Assembly (NCBI GenBank): GCA_028023455.1
Contig: JAQFVV010006728.1
Coordinates: 124,001-188,000 of the forward strand
DNA: 64,000 nt
Direction of reading: 5' to 3'
Source: Epiperipatus broadwayi
Taxonomy: Eukaryota; Onychophora; Udeonychophora; Euonychophora; Peripatidae
Made by a program: the position numbers and the translations under genes. Position 1 is the stretch's first letter; every line of letters starts with the position of its first letter. The notes below the pieces were generated by a model that had not been told where the DNA came from, did no database searches, and worked only from the letters and a program-made list of their open reading frames with translations. Shown here in pieces: positions 10,204 to 22,962 of this stretch.

Positions 10204-10564
10204 ACAGGAATAAAGAAACTAGATCTAAATACAAACTCTGAGCGTTTATGAAACAATTTCTATTCAGCTTGCAAGCGTGAATTTTTTAGACACGTAATGT
10301 CTTCAAACTCAGCATAGCAAACCAGATAGCTATATGGGTCTGATCTCAGTTCAGCATCACCACATAGTAGAAGCCTCTGCAATCTATATCATTGCAAGAA
10401 AGACCTCAAAGGTACATTTATGATAAACAAAAATGCAAGTTAAAAAACTTGCTAACGCTTGTATTTATGTCCACAGATGGCGTTCTACCAAAAACACCGA
10501 TCAAGCGTATGTTTTGTTTACATAAACGTCAGAGTAGCATTCACTATCTCTAACTATAATTCCA

Positions 10565-10608
10565 CTTTCAGATCATGATTTCAAGCTATTTGCTATCATC
10601 AGTGAAAG
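10565..10608 (-). ncRNA. Hammerhead ribozyme, direct unit 6
   Basis: Identical to unit 1 by eye. This unit shares the ACCGATC variant with unit 3. Confidence 0.88.
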
Positions 10609-10969
10609 ACAGGAATAAAGAAACTAGATCTAAATACAAACTCTGAGCGTTTATGAAACAATTTCTATTCAGCTTGCAAGCGTGAATTTTTTAGACACGT
10701 AATGTCTTCAAACTCAGCATAGCAAACCAGATAGCTATATGGGTCTGATCTCAGTTCAGCATCACCACATAGTAGAAGCCTCTGCAATCTATATCATTGC
10801 AAGAAAGACCTCAAAGGTACATTTATGATAAACAAAAATGCAAGTTAAAAAACTTGCTAACGCTTGTATTTATGTCCACAGATGGCGTTCTACCAAAAAC
10901 ACCGGTCAAGCGTATGTTTTGTTTACATAAACGTCAGAGTAGCATTCACTATCTCTAACTATAATTCCA

Positions 10970-11013
10970 CTTTCAGATCATGATTTCAAGCTATTTGCTA
11001 TCATCAGTGAAAG
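10970..11013 (-). ncRNA. Hammerhead ribozyme, direct unit 7
   Basis: Identical to unit 1 by eye. Confidence 0.88.
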
Positions 11014-11374
11014 ACAGGAATAAAGAAACTAGATCTAAATACAAACTCTGAGCGTTTATGAAACAATTTCTATTCAGCTTGCAAGCGTGAATTTTTTAGA
11101 CACGTAATGTCTTCAAACTCAGCATAGCAAACCAGATAGCTATATGGGTCTGATCTCAGTTCAGCATCACCACATAGTAGAAGCCTCTGCAATCTATATC
11201 ATTGCAAGAAAGACCTCAAAGGTACATTTATGATAAACAAAAATGCAAGTTAAAAAACTTGCTAACGCTTGTATTTATGTCCACAGATGGCGTTCTACCA
11301 AAAACACCGGTCAAGCGTATGTTTTGTTTACATAAACGTCAGAGTAGCATTCACTATCTCTAACTATAATTCCA

Positions 11375-11418
11375 CTTTCAGATCATGATTTCAAGCTATT
11401 TGCTATCATCAGTGAAAG
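11375..11418 (-). ncRNA. Hammerhead ribozyme, direct unit 8
   Basis: Identical to unit 1 by eye. Confidence 0.88.
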
Positions 11419-11779
11419 ACAGGAATAAAGAAACTAGATCTAAATACAAACTCTGAGCGTTTATGAAACAATTTCTATTCAGCTTGCAAGCGTGAATTTT
11501 TTAGACACGTAATGTCTTCAAACTCAGCATAGCAAACCAGATAGCTATATGGGTCTGATCTCAGTTCAGCATCACCACATAGTAGAAGCCTCTGCAATCT
11601 ATATCATTGCAAGAAAGACCTCAAAGGTACATTTATGATAAACAAAAATGCAAGTTAAAAAACTTGCTAACGCTTGTATTTATGTCCACAGATGGCGTTC
11701 TACCAAAAACACCGGTCAAGCGTATGTTTTGTTTACATAAACGTCAGAGTAGCATTCACTATCTCTAACTATAATTCCA

Positions 11780-11823
11780 CTTTCAGATCATGATTTCAAG
11801 CTATTTGCTATCATCAGTGAAAG
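11780..11823 (-). ncRNA. Hammerhead ribozyme, partial direct unit 9
   Basis: Identical to unit 1. The unit is truncated 40 bp further on, at the switch to the inverted arm. Confidence 0.87.
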
Positions 11824-12150
11824 ACAGGAATAAAGAAACTAGATCTAAATACAAACTCTGAGCTTGACCGGTGTTTTTGGTAGAACGCCATCTGTGGACA
11901 TAAATACAAGCGTTAGCAAGTTTTTTAACTTGCATTTTTGTTTATCATAAATGTACCTTTGAGGTCTTTCTTGCAATGATATAGATTGCAGAGGCTTCTA
12001 CTATGTGGTGATGCTGAACTGAGATCAGACCCATATAGCTATCTGGTTTGCTATGCTGAGTTTGAAGACATTCACATGCTTGCAAGCTGAATAGAAATTG
12101 TTTCATAAACGCTCAGAGTTTGTATTTAGATCTAGTTTCTTTATTCCTGT

Positions 12151-12194
12151 CTTTCACTGATGATAGCAAATAGCTTGAAATCATGATCTGAAAG
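12151..12194 (+). ncRNA. Hammerhead ribozyme, inverted unit 1
   Basis: Same 44-nt motif as in the direct arm, now on the plus strand. The 14-bp deletion in this unit lies about 75 bp upstream and spares the ribozyme. Confidence 0.88.
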
Positions 12195-12555
12195 TGGAAT
12201 TATAGTTAGAGATAGTGAATGCTACTCTGACGTTTATGTAAACAAAACATACGCTTGACCGGTGTTTTTGGTAGAACGCCATCTGTGGACATAAATACAA
12301 GCGTTAGCAAGTTTTTTAACTTGCATTTTTGTTTATCATAAATGTACCTTTGAGGTCTTTCTTGCAATGATATAGATTGCAGAGGCTTCTACTATGTGGT
12401 GATGCTGAACTGAGATCAGACCCATATAGCTATCTGGTTTGCTATGCTGAGTTTGAAGACATTACGTGTCTAAAAAATTCACGCTTGCAAGCTGAATAGA
12501 AATTGTTTCATAAACGCTCAGAGTTTGTATTTAGATCTAGTTTCTTTATTCCTGT

Positions 12556-12599
12556 CTTTCACTGATGATAGCAAATAGCTTGAAATCATGATCTGAAAG
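12556..12599 (+). ncRNA. Hammerhead ribozyme, inverted unit 2
   Basis: Intact 44-nt copy on the plus strand. Confidence 0.88.
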
Positions 12600-12960
12600 T
12601 GGAATTATAGTTAGAGATAGTGAATGCTACTCTGACGTTTATGTAAACAAAACATACGCTTGACCGGTGTTTTTGGTAGAACGCCATCTGTGGACATAAA
12701 TACAAGCGTTAGCAAGTTTTTTAACTTGCATTTTTGTTTATCATAAATGTACCTTTGAGGTCTTTCTTGCAATGATATAGATTGCAGAGGCTTCTACTAT
12801 GTGGTGATGCTGAACTGAGATCAGACCCATATAGCTATCTGGTTTGCTATGCTGAGTTTGAAGACATTACGTGTCTAAAAAATTCACGCTTGCAAGCTGA
12901 ATAGAAATTGTTTCATAAACGCTCAGAGTTTGTATTTAGATCTAGTTTCTTTATTCCTGT

Positions 12961-13004
12961 CTTTCACTGATGATAGCAAATAGCTTGAAATCATGATCTG
13001 AAAG
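12961..13004 (+). ncRNA. Hammerhead ribozyme, inverted unit 3
   Basis: Intact 44-nt copy on the plus strand. Confidence 0.88.
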
Positions 13005-13366
13005 TGGAATTATAGTTAGAGATAGTGAATGCTACTCTGACGTTTATGTAAACAAAACATACGCTTGACCGGTGTTTTTGGTAGAACGCCATCTGTGGAC
13101 ATAAATACAAGCGTTAGCAAGTTTTTTTAACTTGCATTTTTGTTTATCATAAATGTACCTTTGAGGTCTTTCTTGCAATGATATAGATTGCAGAGGCTTC
13201 TACTATGTGGTGATGCTGAACTGAGATCAGACCCATATAGCTATCTGGTTTGCTATGCTGAGTTTGAAGACATTACGTGTCTAAAAAATTCACGCTTGCA
13301 AGCTGAATAGAAATTGTTTCATAAACGCTCAGAGTTTGTATTTAGATCTAGTTTCTTTATTCCTGT

Positions 13367-13410
13367 CTTTCACTGATGATAGCAAATAGCTTGAAATCAT
13401 GATCTGAAAG
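13367..13410 (+). ncRNA. Hammerhead ribozyme, inverted unit 4
   Basis: Intact copy. It is shifted by one base because of the extra T upstream in this unit. Confidence 0.88.
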
Positions 13411-13771
13411 TGGAATTATAGTTAGAGATAGTGAATGCTACTCTGACGTTTATGTAAACAAAACATACGCTTGACCGGTGTTTTTGGTAGAACGCCATCT
13501 GTGGACATAAATACAAGCGTTAGCAAGTTTTTTAACTTGCATTTTTGTTTATCATAAATGTACCTTTGAGGTCTTTCTTGCAATGATATAGATTGCAGAG
13601 GCTTCTACTATGTGGTGATGCTGAACTGAGATCAGACCCATATAGCTATCTGGTTTGCTATGCTGAGTTTGAAGACATTACGTGTCTAAAAAATTCACGC
13701 TTGCAAGCTGAATAGAAATTGTTTCATAAACGCTCAGAGTTTGTATTTAGATCTAGTTTCTTTATTCCTGT

Positions 13772-13815
13772 CTTTCACTGATGATAGCAAATAGCTTGAA
13801 ATCATGATCTGAAAG
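13772..13815 (+). ncRNA. Hammerhead ribozyme, inverted unit 5
   Basis: Intact copy; last ribozyme of the array. Confidence 0.88.
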
Positions 13816-14010
13816 TGGAATTATAGTTAGAGATAGTGAATGCTACTCTGACGTTTATGTAAACAAAACATACGCTTGACCGGTGTTTTTGGTAGAACGC
13901 CATCTGTGGACATATATATATATTACAGCTTAATTGATAAGTGTCAAATGTTCTGCTCTCACAACTTTAATAAAAATCACTTAATTTAATATATTAATAA
14001 TTTTCAGTAG

Positions 14011-14156
14011 ACTAGAAATTATTCAATAATGAATAATATTTTTATAGCTAATTTTCAATACACTACTCTCATTCAAGGTAGGGACTGATTCTATCCTTCT
14101 ATGCACTTTTAGCACCTTGTGGGAGGATGCAATTATAAAGATATGATCACAGACAT
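14011..14156 (+). repeat. Right copy of the direct repeat flanking the satellite complex
   Basis: Homologous to 7496-7636 in the same orientation. Together they bracket the fold-back element and both satellite arms (about 6.5 kb apart). Confidence 0.6.
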
Positions 14157-15083
14157 TTTATCTTTGTAAATTCTCTTTTGAAAAACAACTTCTATCCAAC
14201 TATCTAAGTATTGCTAAAAGCAATTACATAAATCACAAATTTTGATAACAAATAAATTAAGAACTTACGTTTATTACTATCATTACATTATCACTATACT
14301 ACCACTACTATCATTACTAATACTATATTTATTTGTAATTCACTGTTAAATAAATAATCAGCCTGACATACTGACTCAGCCAGATCACGTAAACATTTAT
14401 ATTAAATATTTTTTATCTATCATTTTCAAAATTAAATTCCTGCAGACTTTTTAACTAGATTCAGAGATTAGAAAATAGTATTTGTAATATATATAAACTG
14501 GTATATTTATAAAAAATAAAATAAAAAAGTCTTTACTAATTTGCTAAACTAAAGTTAGATTATTTACGTTTTCATAAGTTGGTCATCTTCAATGGTTGAA
14601 ACTTTTCTTTAATTAAAAGAAAGAATATAATGGAGATATTTTTTCCACCAGGACACCATGTTTAATTGCACTAAAATTGATGTTGTTATATTGTATTCAC
14701 ATTATGATTTTCGCATAAATAAGTTCTATTTTATCTTTTCTATTATTGCTATCATAATTGTCACTCAAGCACATCTTGTCATCCTTATTCTTTTTAATAC
14801 AATATTTTAGCTACTAAAAATGAATGAATTATGTAAAAACTAAAAAGTTAATATAGTAATTACTAAAACAGTTGTTAATTTATAAATTTATTTTTAAAAA
14901 TTTAACATATATAAGTTGGTATTTTTTTTTAGAGTTGTAAATATTCGTATATGCAGTATTTGCAAGGTAATTTTTATTATTATTATTACTACAAAATGTA
15001 CACTGAATTGAATAATTTCTAGTGATCGCATTTGCTTTTAAAACTTAGATACGTTACTTTACTATGGTTTATGACAATTATAT
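14157..15083. other. AT-rich sequence, nothing recognised
   Basis: Only A/T-rich runs and short simple repeats (for example TTATTATTATTA near 14976). Confidence 0.5.
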
Positions 15084-15192
15084 ATCATCATCATCATAAT
15101 TTTCAACCATTATTGATCTACTACAAAATGAAGATCTCTCCAAGTTAGTTTCTCCAATTTTTAGCACCTCTTCTTCACGTCAATTCTGCGTA
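15084..15192 (-). mobile_element. 3' stub of an RTE/BovB-like LINE
   Basis: On the minus strand this matches the last 110 bp of the RTE at 17850-19996. Shared blocks are CTTGGAGAGA, TTCAT-TTGTAGTAGATCAATA (compare CAGTGGATTGATA), ATGGTTGAAAA and a (TGA)n end. It is a severely 5'-truncated copy of the same family in the opposite orientation. Confidence 0.75.
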
Positions 15193-15600
15193 TATATTTA
15201 GACACACGTGTAACATAAATTTATTTTACATGTGGCATTTTTTAGCATTAAACAATAAATGCCTGAATTATTATTAATTATTTATTACGTTAGAAATAAA
15301 AAATAACGATAGATTAAAAAAAACAATTTAAATTTAGTTAGTTTTAAATATAATTAAAATACGTCTTCTATAGCTAAGCACATGATAATTTTTATCTATT
15401 AACTTTACATCTTGTTCTACTCAAACACCATAATTCATATTTATAGTTAATGACTTATTTTTATATTTCAAGACTACATGTGAAAGACACAGAATGATTT
15501 TATCTTAATGTCTGCAGTTATATCTTTGAAATGTGATATATATATATATACAAATAAAATGTCCGTTAATTAAAATTTATTGTAATAACAATAAAATAAT

Positions 15601-15778
15601 AAATATAACGGTAATTAACTATTATATACAGTCTTTCAATCTGTTGAAATGCTTTCCATTAATTCCTTAATCCTCCTCAAGCACCATTGAATTTAAAGGT
15701 AGTTGAAAAGGGTTAAAAAATTATGTACTTCTGTGGATTGAAAGACTTATATAATAGTTAATTATCATTACGTTTATA
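15601..15778. repeat. MITE-like fold-back, about 180 bp
   Basis: Arms 15601-15641 and 15735-15778 are inverted: TAATTAACTATTATATA and GTCTTTCAATC on the left, their complements on the right. The 90-bp loop has no resemblance. No target duplication identified. Confidence 0.65.
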
Positions 15779-15789
15779 TATATGTCGTA

Positions 15790-17849
<2,060 letters not shown>

Positions 17850-19996
17850 TTTTTATTTAGTTACTTATGATGGCAGATCACTTTCAAGTAAAGGAAGATT
17901 CCAAGAATTAAAAGAAGAACTATCTTATATTAAATGAGACATTATTGGACTTTGTGAAGTTAGAAGATGAAGAGACAATTGATTTAAAAAGTGGACATAT
18001 ACTCTATTATAAAGATACAAATATTGGAAATACAAGTGGAGTAGGATTCATTATAAATAAAAAGTGGAAGAACAACGTTGTAAAGATTGATGGTGTATCA
18101 GACAGAGTGGCAAGATTAGTTATACAACTTAATAGCAGATACCAAATGCAGATAATTCAGATTTTTTGAATTTTGTAAAATGGTGTGGAAAAAAGTTGAA
18201 AATGATATAAGAAAGTATAACAGTGAACTAGCAAGAAAAGCTGTAGAAAAAAATAAAAATCTCAAGAATGTAAAACAACATTTTGGTATTGGCAGAAAAT
18301 TTATATCTGCAATAAGAAAAAAAGATGGAATTATTACTAAAAAAAGAGATGACATCATGAAATGTGTAGAAGACTTTTATCAAGAATTATATAGTAATAA
18401 AGAACAAGTACCTTCTATATCTATTACATCTTTGAAATTGCCCATAATTTTAAATGAAGAAGTGAGACATGCAATCAAATGTATGAAGAAAGAAAAGGCT
18501 CCAGATAATGATGGAATTATAATTGATATATTAAAAGAAGCATGTGAAGAAATATAATTTTTTTTAGCAAAGTTATATAGCAAATGTTTAAATGATAATG
18601 ATATACCAGATGATTGGAAGAATGCAGTAATAATATTAATATTTAAAAAAAGATAATAAAGAAGAGATTAGAAATTACAGACCTATCAACCTTTTATCAG
18701 TTTTGTACAAAATTTTTACCAAGATAATTATAACTTGTCTACAGAGAACATTGGATTTCCACCAACCAAAAGAACAAGCTGGATTTAAAAGTGATTTTAG
18801 TACAATGAGTCATATCCAGGTATTGAGAGAAGTTATTGAAAGGACAAATGAATATGAGTTGCCATTATATTTTGAATTTGTAGATTATAAAAAGGCATTT
18901 GATTCTATAAACATTTCTTCATAAAGCATTGGATGATCAAGGTATAGATCCAGGATATTGTCATATTTTAAAGAATATTTATAGTCAATGCAGCAGCAAT
19001 AATTAGATTACATAATGATACTGTAAGTAATATTTACTAAGGCTGTAACCTCAAGCATATGCACATAAAAATGATACTGGAAAAATCAACATTAAGAAGG
19101 GTGTAAGACAAAATGACTCCATATCTCCAAAACTTTTTACAGCAGTGCTGCAAGAAGTATTTTGTGGATTAAAATGGGAAACTAAAGGAGGGAAAGTAAA
19201 TGGAGATTATTTCAGTCATTTAGATTTTTCAGATGATGTAGTTGTTTTTGCAAATAATGCTTCAGAGCTGCAGGAAATGTTGCAGGAGTTATCAGATGAA
19301 AGTAGGACTAAAGATAAATGTTAAAAAGACTAAAGTAATGTTTAATAAATTTGCTGAAAATATGAAAATAAAGATTGATTATAATGAATTAGAAGAAGTT
19401 AACAGTTACAAATACTTCGGTCAGATTATTAATACGGATGGAAACATAATGGATAATATTAATCATAGAATTAAACTTTGTTGGAGTGCTTTTGGTAGAA
19501 ATAACTTGATACTAAAATGAAATATGCCTATGTGTTTGAAAAGGAAGGTTTTTAGCAAATGTGTTTTACCAGTTCTTATTTATGGATCTGAAACTTGGAC
19601 ACTTAATAGGAGAGCAATACATAGACTCCAGACTACTCAAAGAAGTATAGAGACATGCACGTTGGGAGTAACAAGAAGAGATCAAAAACGCAATGTATGG
19701 GTAAGGGAACAAACAAGTGTTACTGACTTTATTGAAAAAAATTAAAAGATAGAAGTGGAGTTGGGCTGGACATATTGCTAGAAAAGATGATAATAGATGG
19801 ACAATTGAAATCATAAACTGGATTCCAAGAGATTGTAAAAGACCCAGAAAGAGACCACATGTGAGATGGATGAAATAAGAAAGTGTGCAGGGGTGATGTG
19901 AAGAAGAGAAACTAAAGATCAGAGAAGATGGATTGAACTTGGAGAGACCTTCATCCTGCAGTGGATTGATAATGGTTGATGATGATGATGACTAGA
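17850..19996 (+). pseudogene. RTE/BovB-like non-LTR retrotransposon, internally deleted and frameshifted
   Basis: This encodes an apurinic-type endonuclease and a reverse transcriptase. The endonuclease start reads YDGRSLSSKGRFQELKEELS then IIGLCEVRR (17866-17970), then GVGFIINKKW. It breaks near 18165, where most of the endonuclease is missing. The RT follows with KEKAPDNDG (about 18500), NYRPINLLSVLYKIFTKI (about 18672), QAGFKSDFST, motif A VDYKKAFDS (about 18882), motif B GVRQNDSISPKLF (about 19081), motif C DFSDDVVVFAN (FSDD, about 19226), KINVKKTKVM and YKYFGQI. The C-terminal region has YGSETWTLNRRAIHRLQ (about 19582) and WSWAGHIAR (about 19757). The 3' end is (TGATGA)n, typical of RTE. 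Multiple frameshifts make it inactive. A further 300 bp upstream may be its 5' UTR. Confidence 0.9.
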
Positions 19997-21400
19997 AAAT
20001 TAGTTAGTTTGGCATAGTCTGACTATTTGAAAAAAAAAAAAGCTAAACATACCTATAATCCCCCCCCCCTCCAGTTTTATTGAATTTGACTATAACGGTT
20101 GTATGGCAGATATATTACTAATTACCATGCCATGAGATTTTCCCTCTTTCTGTGGTTCGTCAATATTTTTTATTAATTTCCTTGATTATTATTTTTATTT
20201 AAATATACATTATTGTTTTGTTTCCTCTTATATTTCCTTACACGTGTTCATATATTCTCTGAAAGCTGCTTTGAATTAATATATAAATAAATTGAAATAT
20301 GTTTTGATTTAATGAAGCTTTTTATTACACATTATAAATCATGTATGATAAAACTTTAAAAGCAAAAAAAAAAAAAAATTAAAAAAACATAAAAACAATC
20401 ATTTTATGGTAGTATTTACAGTTTTATGTTTATTATTATTAGATTCTGTAAAATCAATACAAATTTTTAATAGTCATAATATAGTATTTATATGTTGATT
20501 ATATTAAACTATTTCCATTTAATATTAGTGTAACGTATACATGCAACTAAAATGCCAGCATCACAAATTATTTTGCAAATATGAGACCAATGAAATATAA
20601 CAGAATGTTTAGAATAGTGTTTTACTATCTACGAAAATTTTTCGAAGGTCTGTTAAATAGTGATTTATGTTAACATTATAAATTTCCAATTTATTGATAA
20701 ACAATTATAGCCATCTTAATATTCGCTTTCTTTGCTTAAATAATTTATTTATTAATCATTCTTTTAAAATCTGTTTTCCTTAGTTATTTTTTTGAATAAT
20801 TTAGAGTAAGATTTTTTTAGATTTTAAATAGTAAATTCGTTTTTATGAAATAGAAATGATCCACTTCACTGCTGATCACTGTATTTTTTTATTCATCTAC
20901 TAAAGAATTATGCACTTATTGTATGATTACACAACTCTATAGGTTTTGATGCAGTAATGACAGGGAATGATAATTAAAATATAAATATTCACATTATAGA
21001 ATTGCCTACAGAGCAGAGTCAGAGAGAATATTAAAACGGGTAGTAGAAATTCTGAGATAGGTGATATGTGAATTAATAATTTACAAATACATATATTAAC
21101 ACCATTTACGTCAATGAATATTGAAACATTTTATTTATAGGTAGTTTCATAAAATAAGCATTGAAATAAACATGGTGCAGTTATAAGTTCAATGATGTCA
21201 ATTTTAATATAAACTGATTATAGTAAAAAAAACAACTTTATTTTGTTCATTTCTAAAATTATAATGCACCACAAGTGTGATATATCTGTCAATTGAAAAT
21301 ACAGTCTTTAGTGTCTTCACAAAGTTATAGATGTAACTTTCTAAAACTTTGATTTATAATTTATATATTTTTTTTTGAAAAAAAAAAAAAAGTTTTTTCA
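19997..21400. other. AT-rich sequence, nothing recognised
   Basis: Contains homopolymer tracts (A at 20029, C at 20061-20070, A at 20366) but no gene or element I can name. Confidence 0.5.
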
Positions 21401-21417
21401 AGAGACTAAAATGAACT

Positions 21418-22785
21418 GGTTCTGAAGAAGACTGCAGGTCAGTTAAAACATAGGTGTATGTATATGTATAAATAAAGAGTTTTGCTAAAAGTGTTTGAAG
21501 TGGTTTGGATAAATTGTATTTATATTAGAATTATTCAGATGATTTATCATTCAGTGATAAGTGCAAAATCTTCAGCAACTTTTAGCTAGAATGATTACCA
21601 GCTTAAAAAGGTGAATCAATTGAAATGTCTTGATAGCTTTTTATAGAGAAAGATAACATTGAAGACTCTTGTGTGATGTTATATTCAATAAGATAAAAGG
21701 TTAATTTTGTAATATTGATATAATTATTTCAAGCAAAATAGTTGTCCTCTCTTCCTATTTTGAGGTTTTGGAAAATTTATTCAAGGATGTTCTATGATGA
21801 CATTTTGAAAATATTATAATAGGATTAAATGGCTAATCAGTATGCTCTGAAACTTGATGGATATAATAACCAAATCTATTATATAAGCCATCAATCTTCA
21901 TTGCATTAAAGAAATAAAGAGTAACAACATTTTATTTTTTTTTAAAATATTTTTTTGTTGAATTATGGCAAACAAATTCATTTTTCTTATACAGATTATC
22001 TTAGACACATTCTTATGAATGCAATATTGATTGCTTTGATTGGGAAAAAAGATGCAATGGATGGATAACTGACATTAAGCAAAATGTTGAAGACTTGAAG
22101 AAAAAAGAGTGCTGCAGAAGAAATTAAAGATAGCACTATAATATAATAAATAGATTAAAGAATTGGAAAATGATATATGTAGACAAACTTATAACTCACA
22201 GAGTAACTTGTATAGTCATTGCAAAATTCATTTTCAACTATTTGTTTATTTTTTTTGTCTTATCTTATAGTTAGAATGTCTATACTCATTTCTTTAGCAT
22301 CTACTAATTATATGATATTGAGAGGGGGAGTTGTAAATTCTAAATATTTTTGGATCTATTTCCAGCTGAGAAAATTAAAAAGTTTTCAGTTTAGGCAGTG
22401 AATGAGCTTTTTATGCTCAATATGTCACCTTCGTGTTCAAATTTCTCATGCCTCCTAAACAGCTGATAATATCATATTCACATAAAAACCATATAGTTTC
22501 AGCCTAGTCATATTATTTAGTTTGTTTATTTACATGCTCACAAAATATTTTGGAACAGCTTTAATCCTCATTATCAATTTATTTATGACTTATAAAATTA
22601 CTACTCATGATGTTCTCTCGTGCTTTTTGTCTCAAGATGTTAAGACAATACATTTTTTATTAAATAAATTTTTATTGTACTTGCAATCCAATCACAATCT
22701 TCCATCAACCCAGAAGTGATACCAACTTCTCAGACAATATATACATTAGAAACATATATTTTATCAAGCAATTAATATATCACAT
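21418..22785. other. AT-rich sequence; possible decayed hammerhead-like tail near 21420
   Basis: CTGAAGAAGACTGCAGGTC at 21422-21440, followed by AATAAAGAG near 21470, resembles the decayed CUGA(U)GA-hairpin motif seen in 3' tails of Penelope-type elements. The rest, to 22785, has no recognised feature. Confidence 0.3.
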
Positions 22786-22962
22786 ACAAACCCTAACCTT
22801 CTTCTTTTTCTTCTTCTTCTTCTTATTATTTAATTACAATGTGATCACAGATTACCAAAACACATGTGAAAAGGATAAATGGGCATATATTTCAGTAATC
22901 TGTGATAGAATTGTAATTAATAAAAAATAATAATTATAAAAAAATTAAGGTTAGGTGTTGTG
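22786..22962. repeat. MITE-like fold-back, about 175 bp
   Basis: Ends CCCTAACCTT (about 22791) and AAGGTTAGGTG (about 22947), plus inner ATTACAATGTGATCACAGATT and its complement, form inverted arms around a 35-bp loop. A TTC-repeat expansion lies in the left arm only. A block in it resembles the repeat flanking the satellite near 14140 (TATGATCACAGAC). Confidence 0.65.

Larger units (their letters stand above)
8396..11863 (+). repeat. 405-bp satellite, direct arm (8 full units + 228-bp partial)
   Basis: Units start at 8396, 8801, 9206, 9611, 10016, 10421, 10826, 11231 and 11636. The period is exactly 405 and the units are almost identical. The only difference I saw by eye is ACCGATC instead of ACCGGTC in units 3 and 6. 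Each unit has a perfect hairpin GCAAGTT-AAAA-AACTTGC near its start and a hammerhead ribozyme on the minus strand. Parts of the unit (CCATATAGCTAT, AGACATT, TTTCA-GATCATGATTTC) match the neighbouring fold-back element. The last unit stops at CTCTGAGC, where the inverted arm begins. Confidence 0.97.
11864..13912 (-). repeat. 405-bp satellite, inverted arm (about 5 units)
   Basis: Same unit as the direct arm but reverse-complemented. The landmark GCTTGACCGG occurs at 11862, 12253, 12658, 13063, 13469 and 13874, so the spacings are 391, 405, 405, 406 and 405. The first inverted unit lacks 14 bp around 12070-12078, where CACATG replaces an ACGTGTCT-AAAAAATTCACG block. The fourth has one extra T in a T-run near 13120. 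The array ends at GTGGACATA against a TATATATA tract. Confidence 0.96.

Noticed and set aside
8396-13912. CRISPR-like array
   Set aside because: Repeats are 405 bp with no unique spacers, are inverted halfway, and lie in a eukaryotic genome. It is a satellite.
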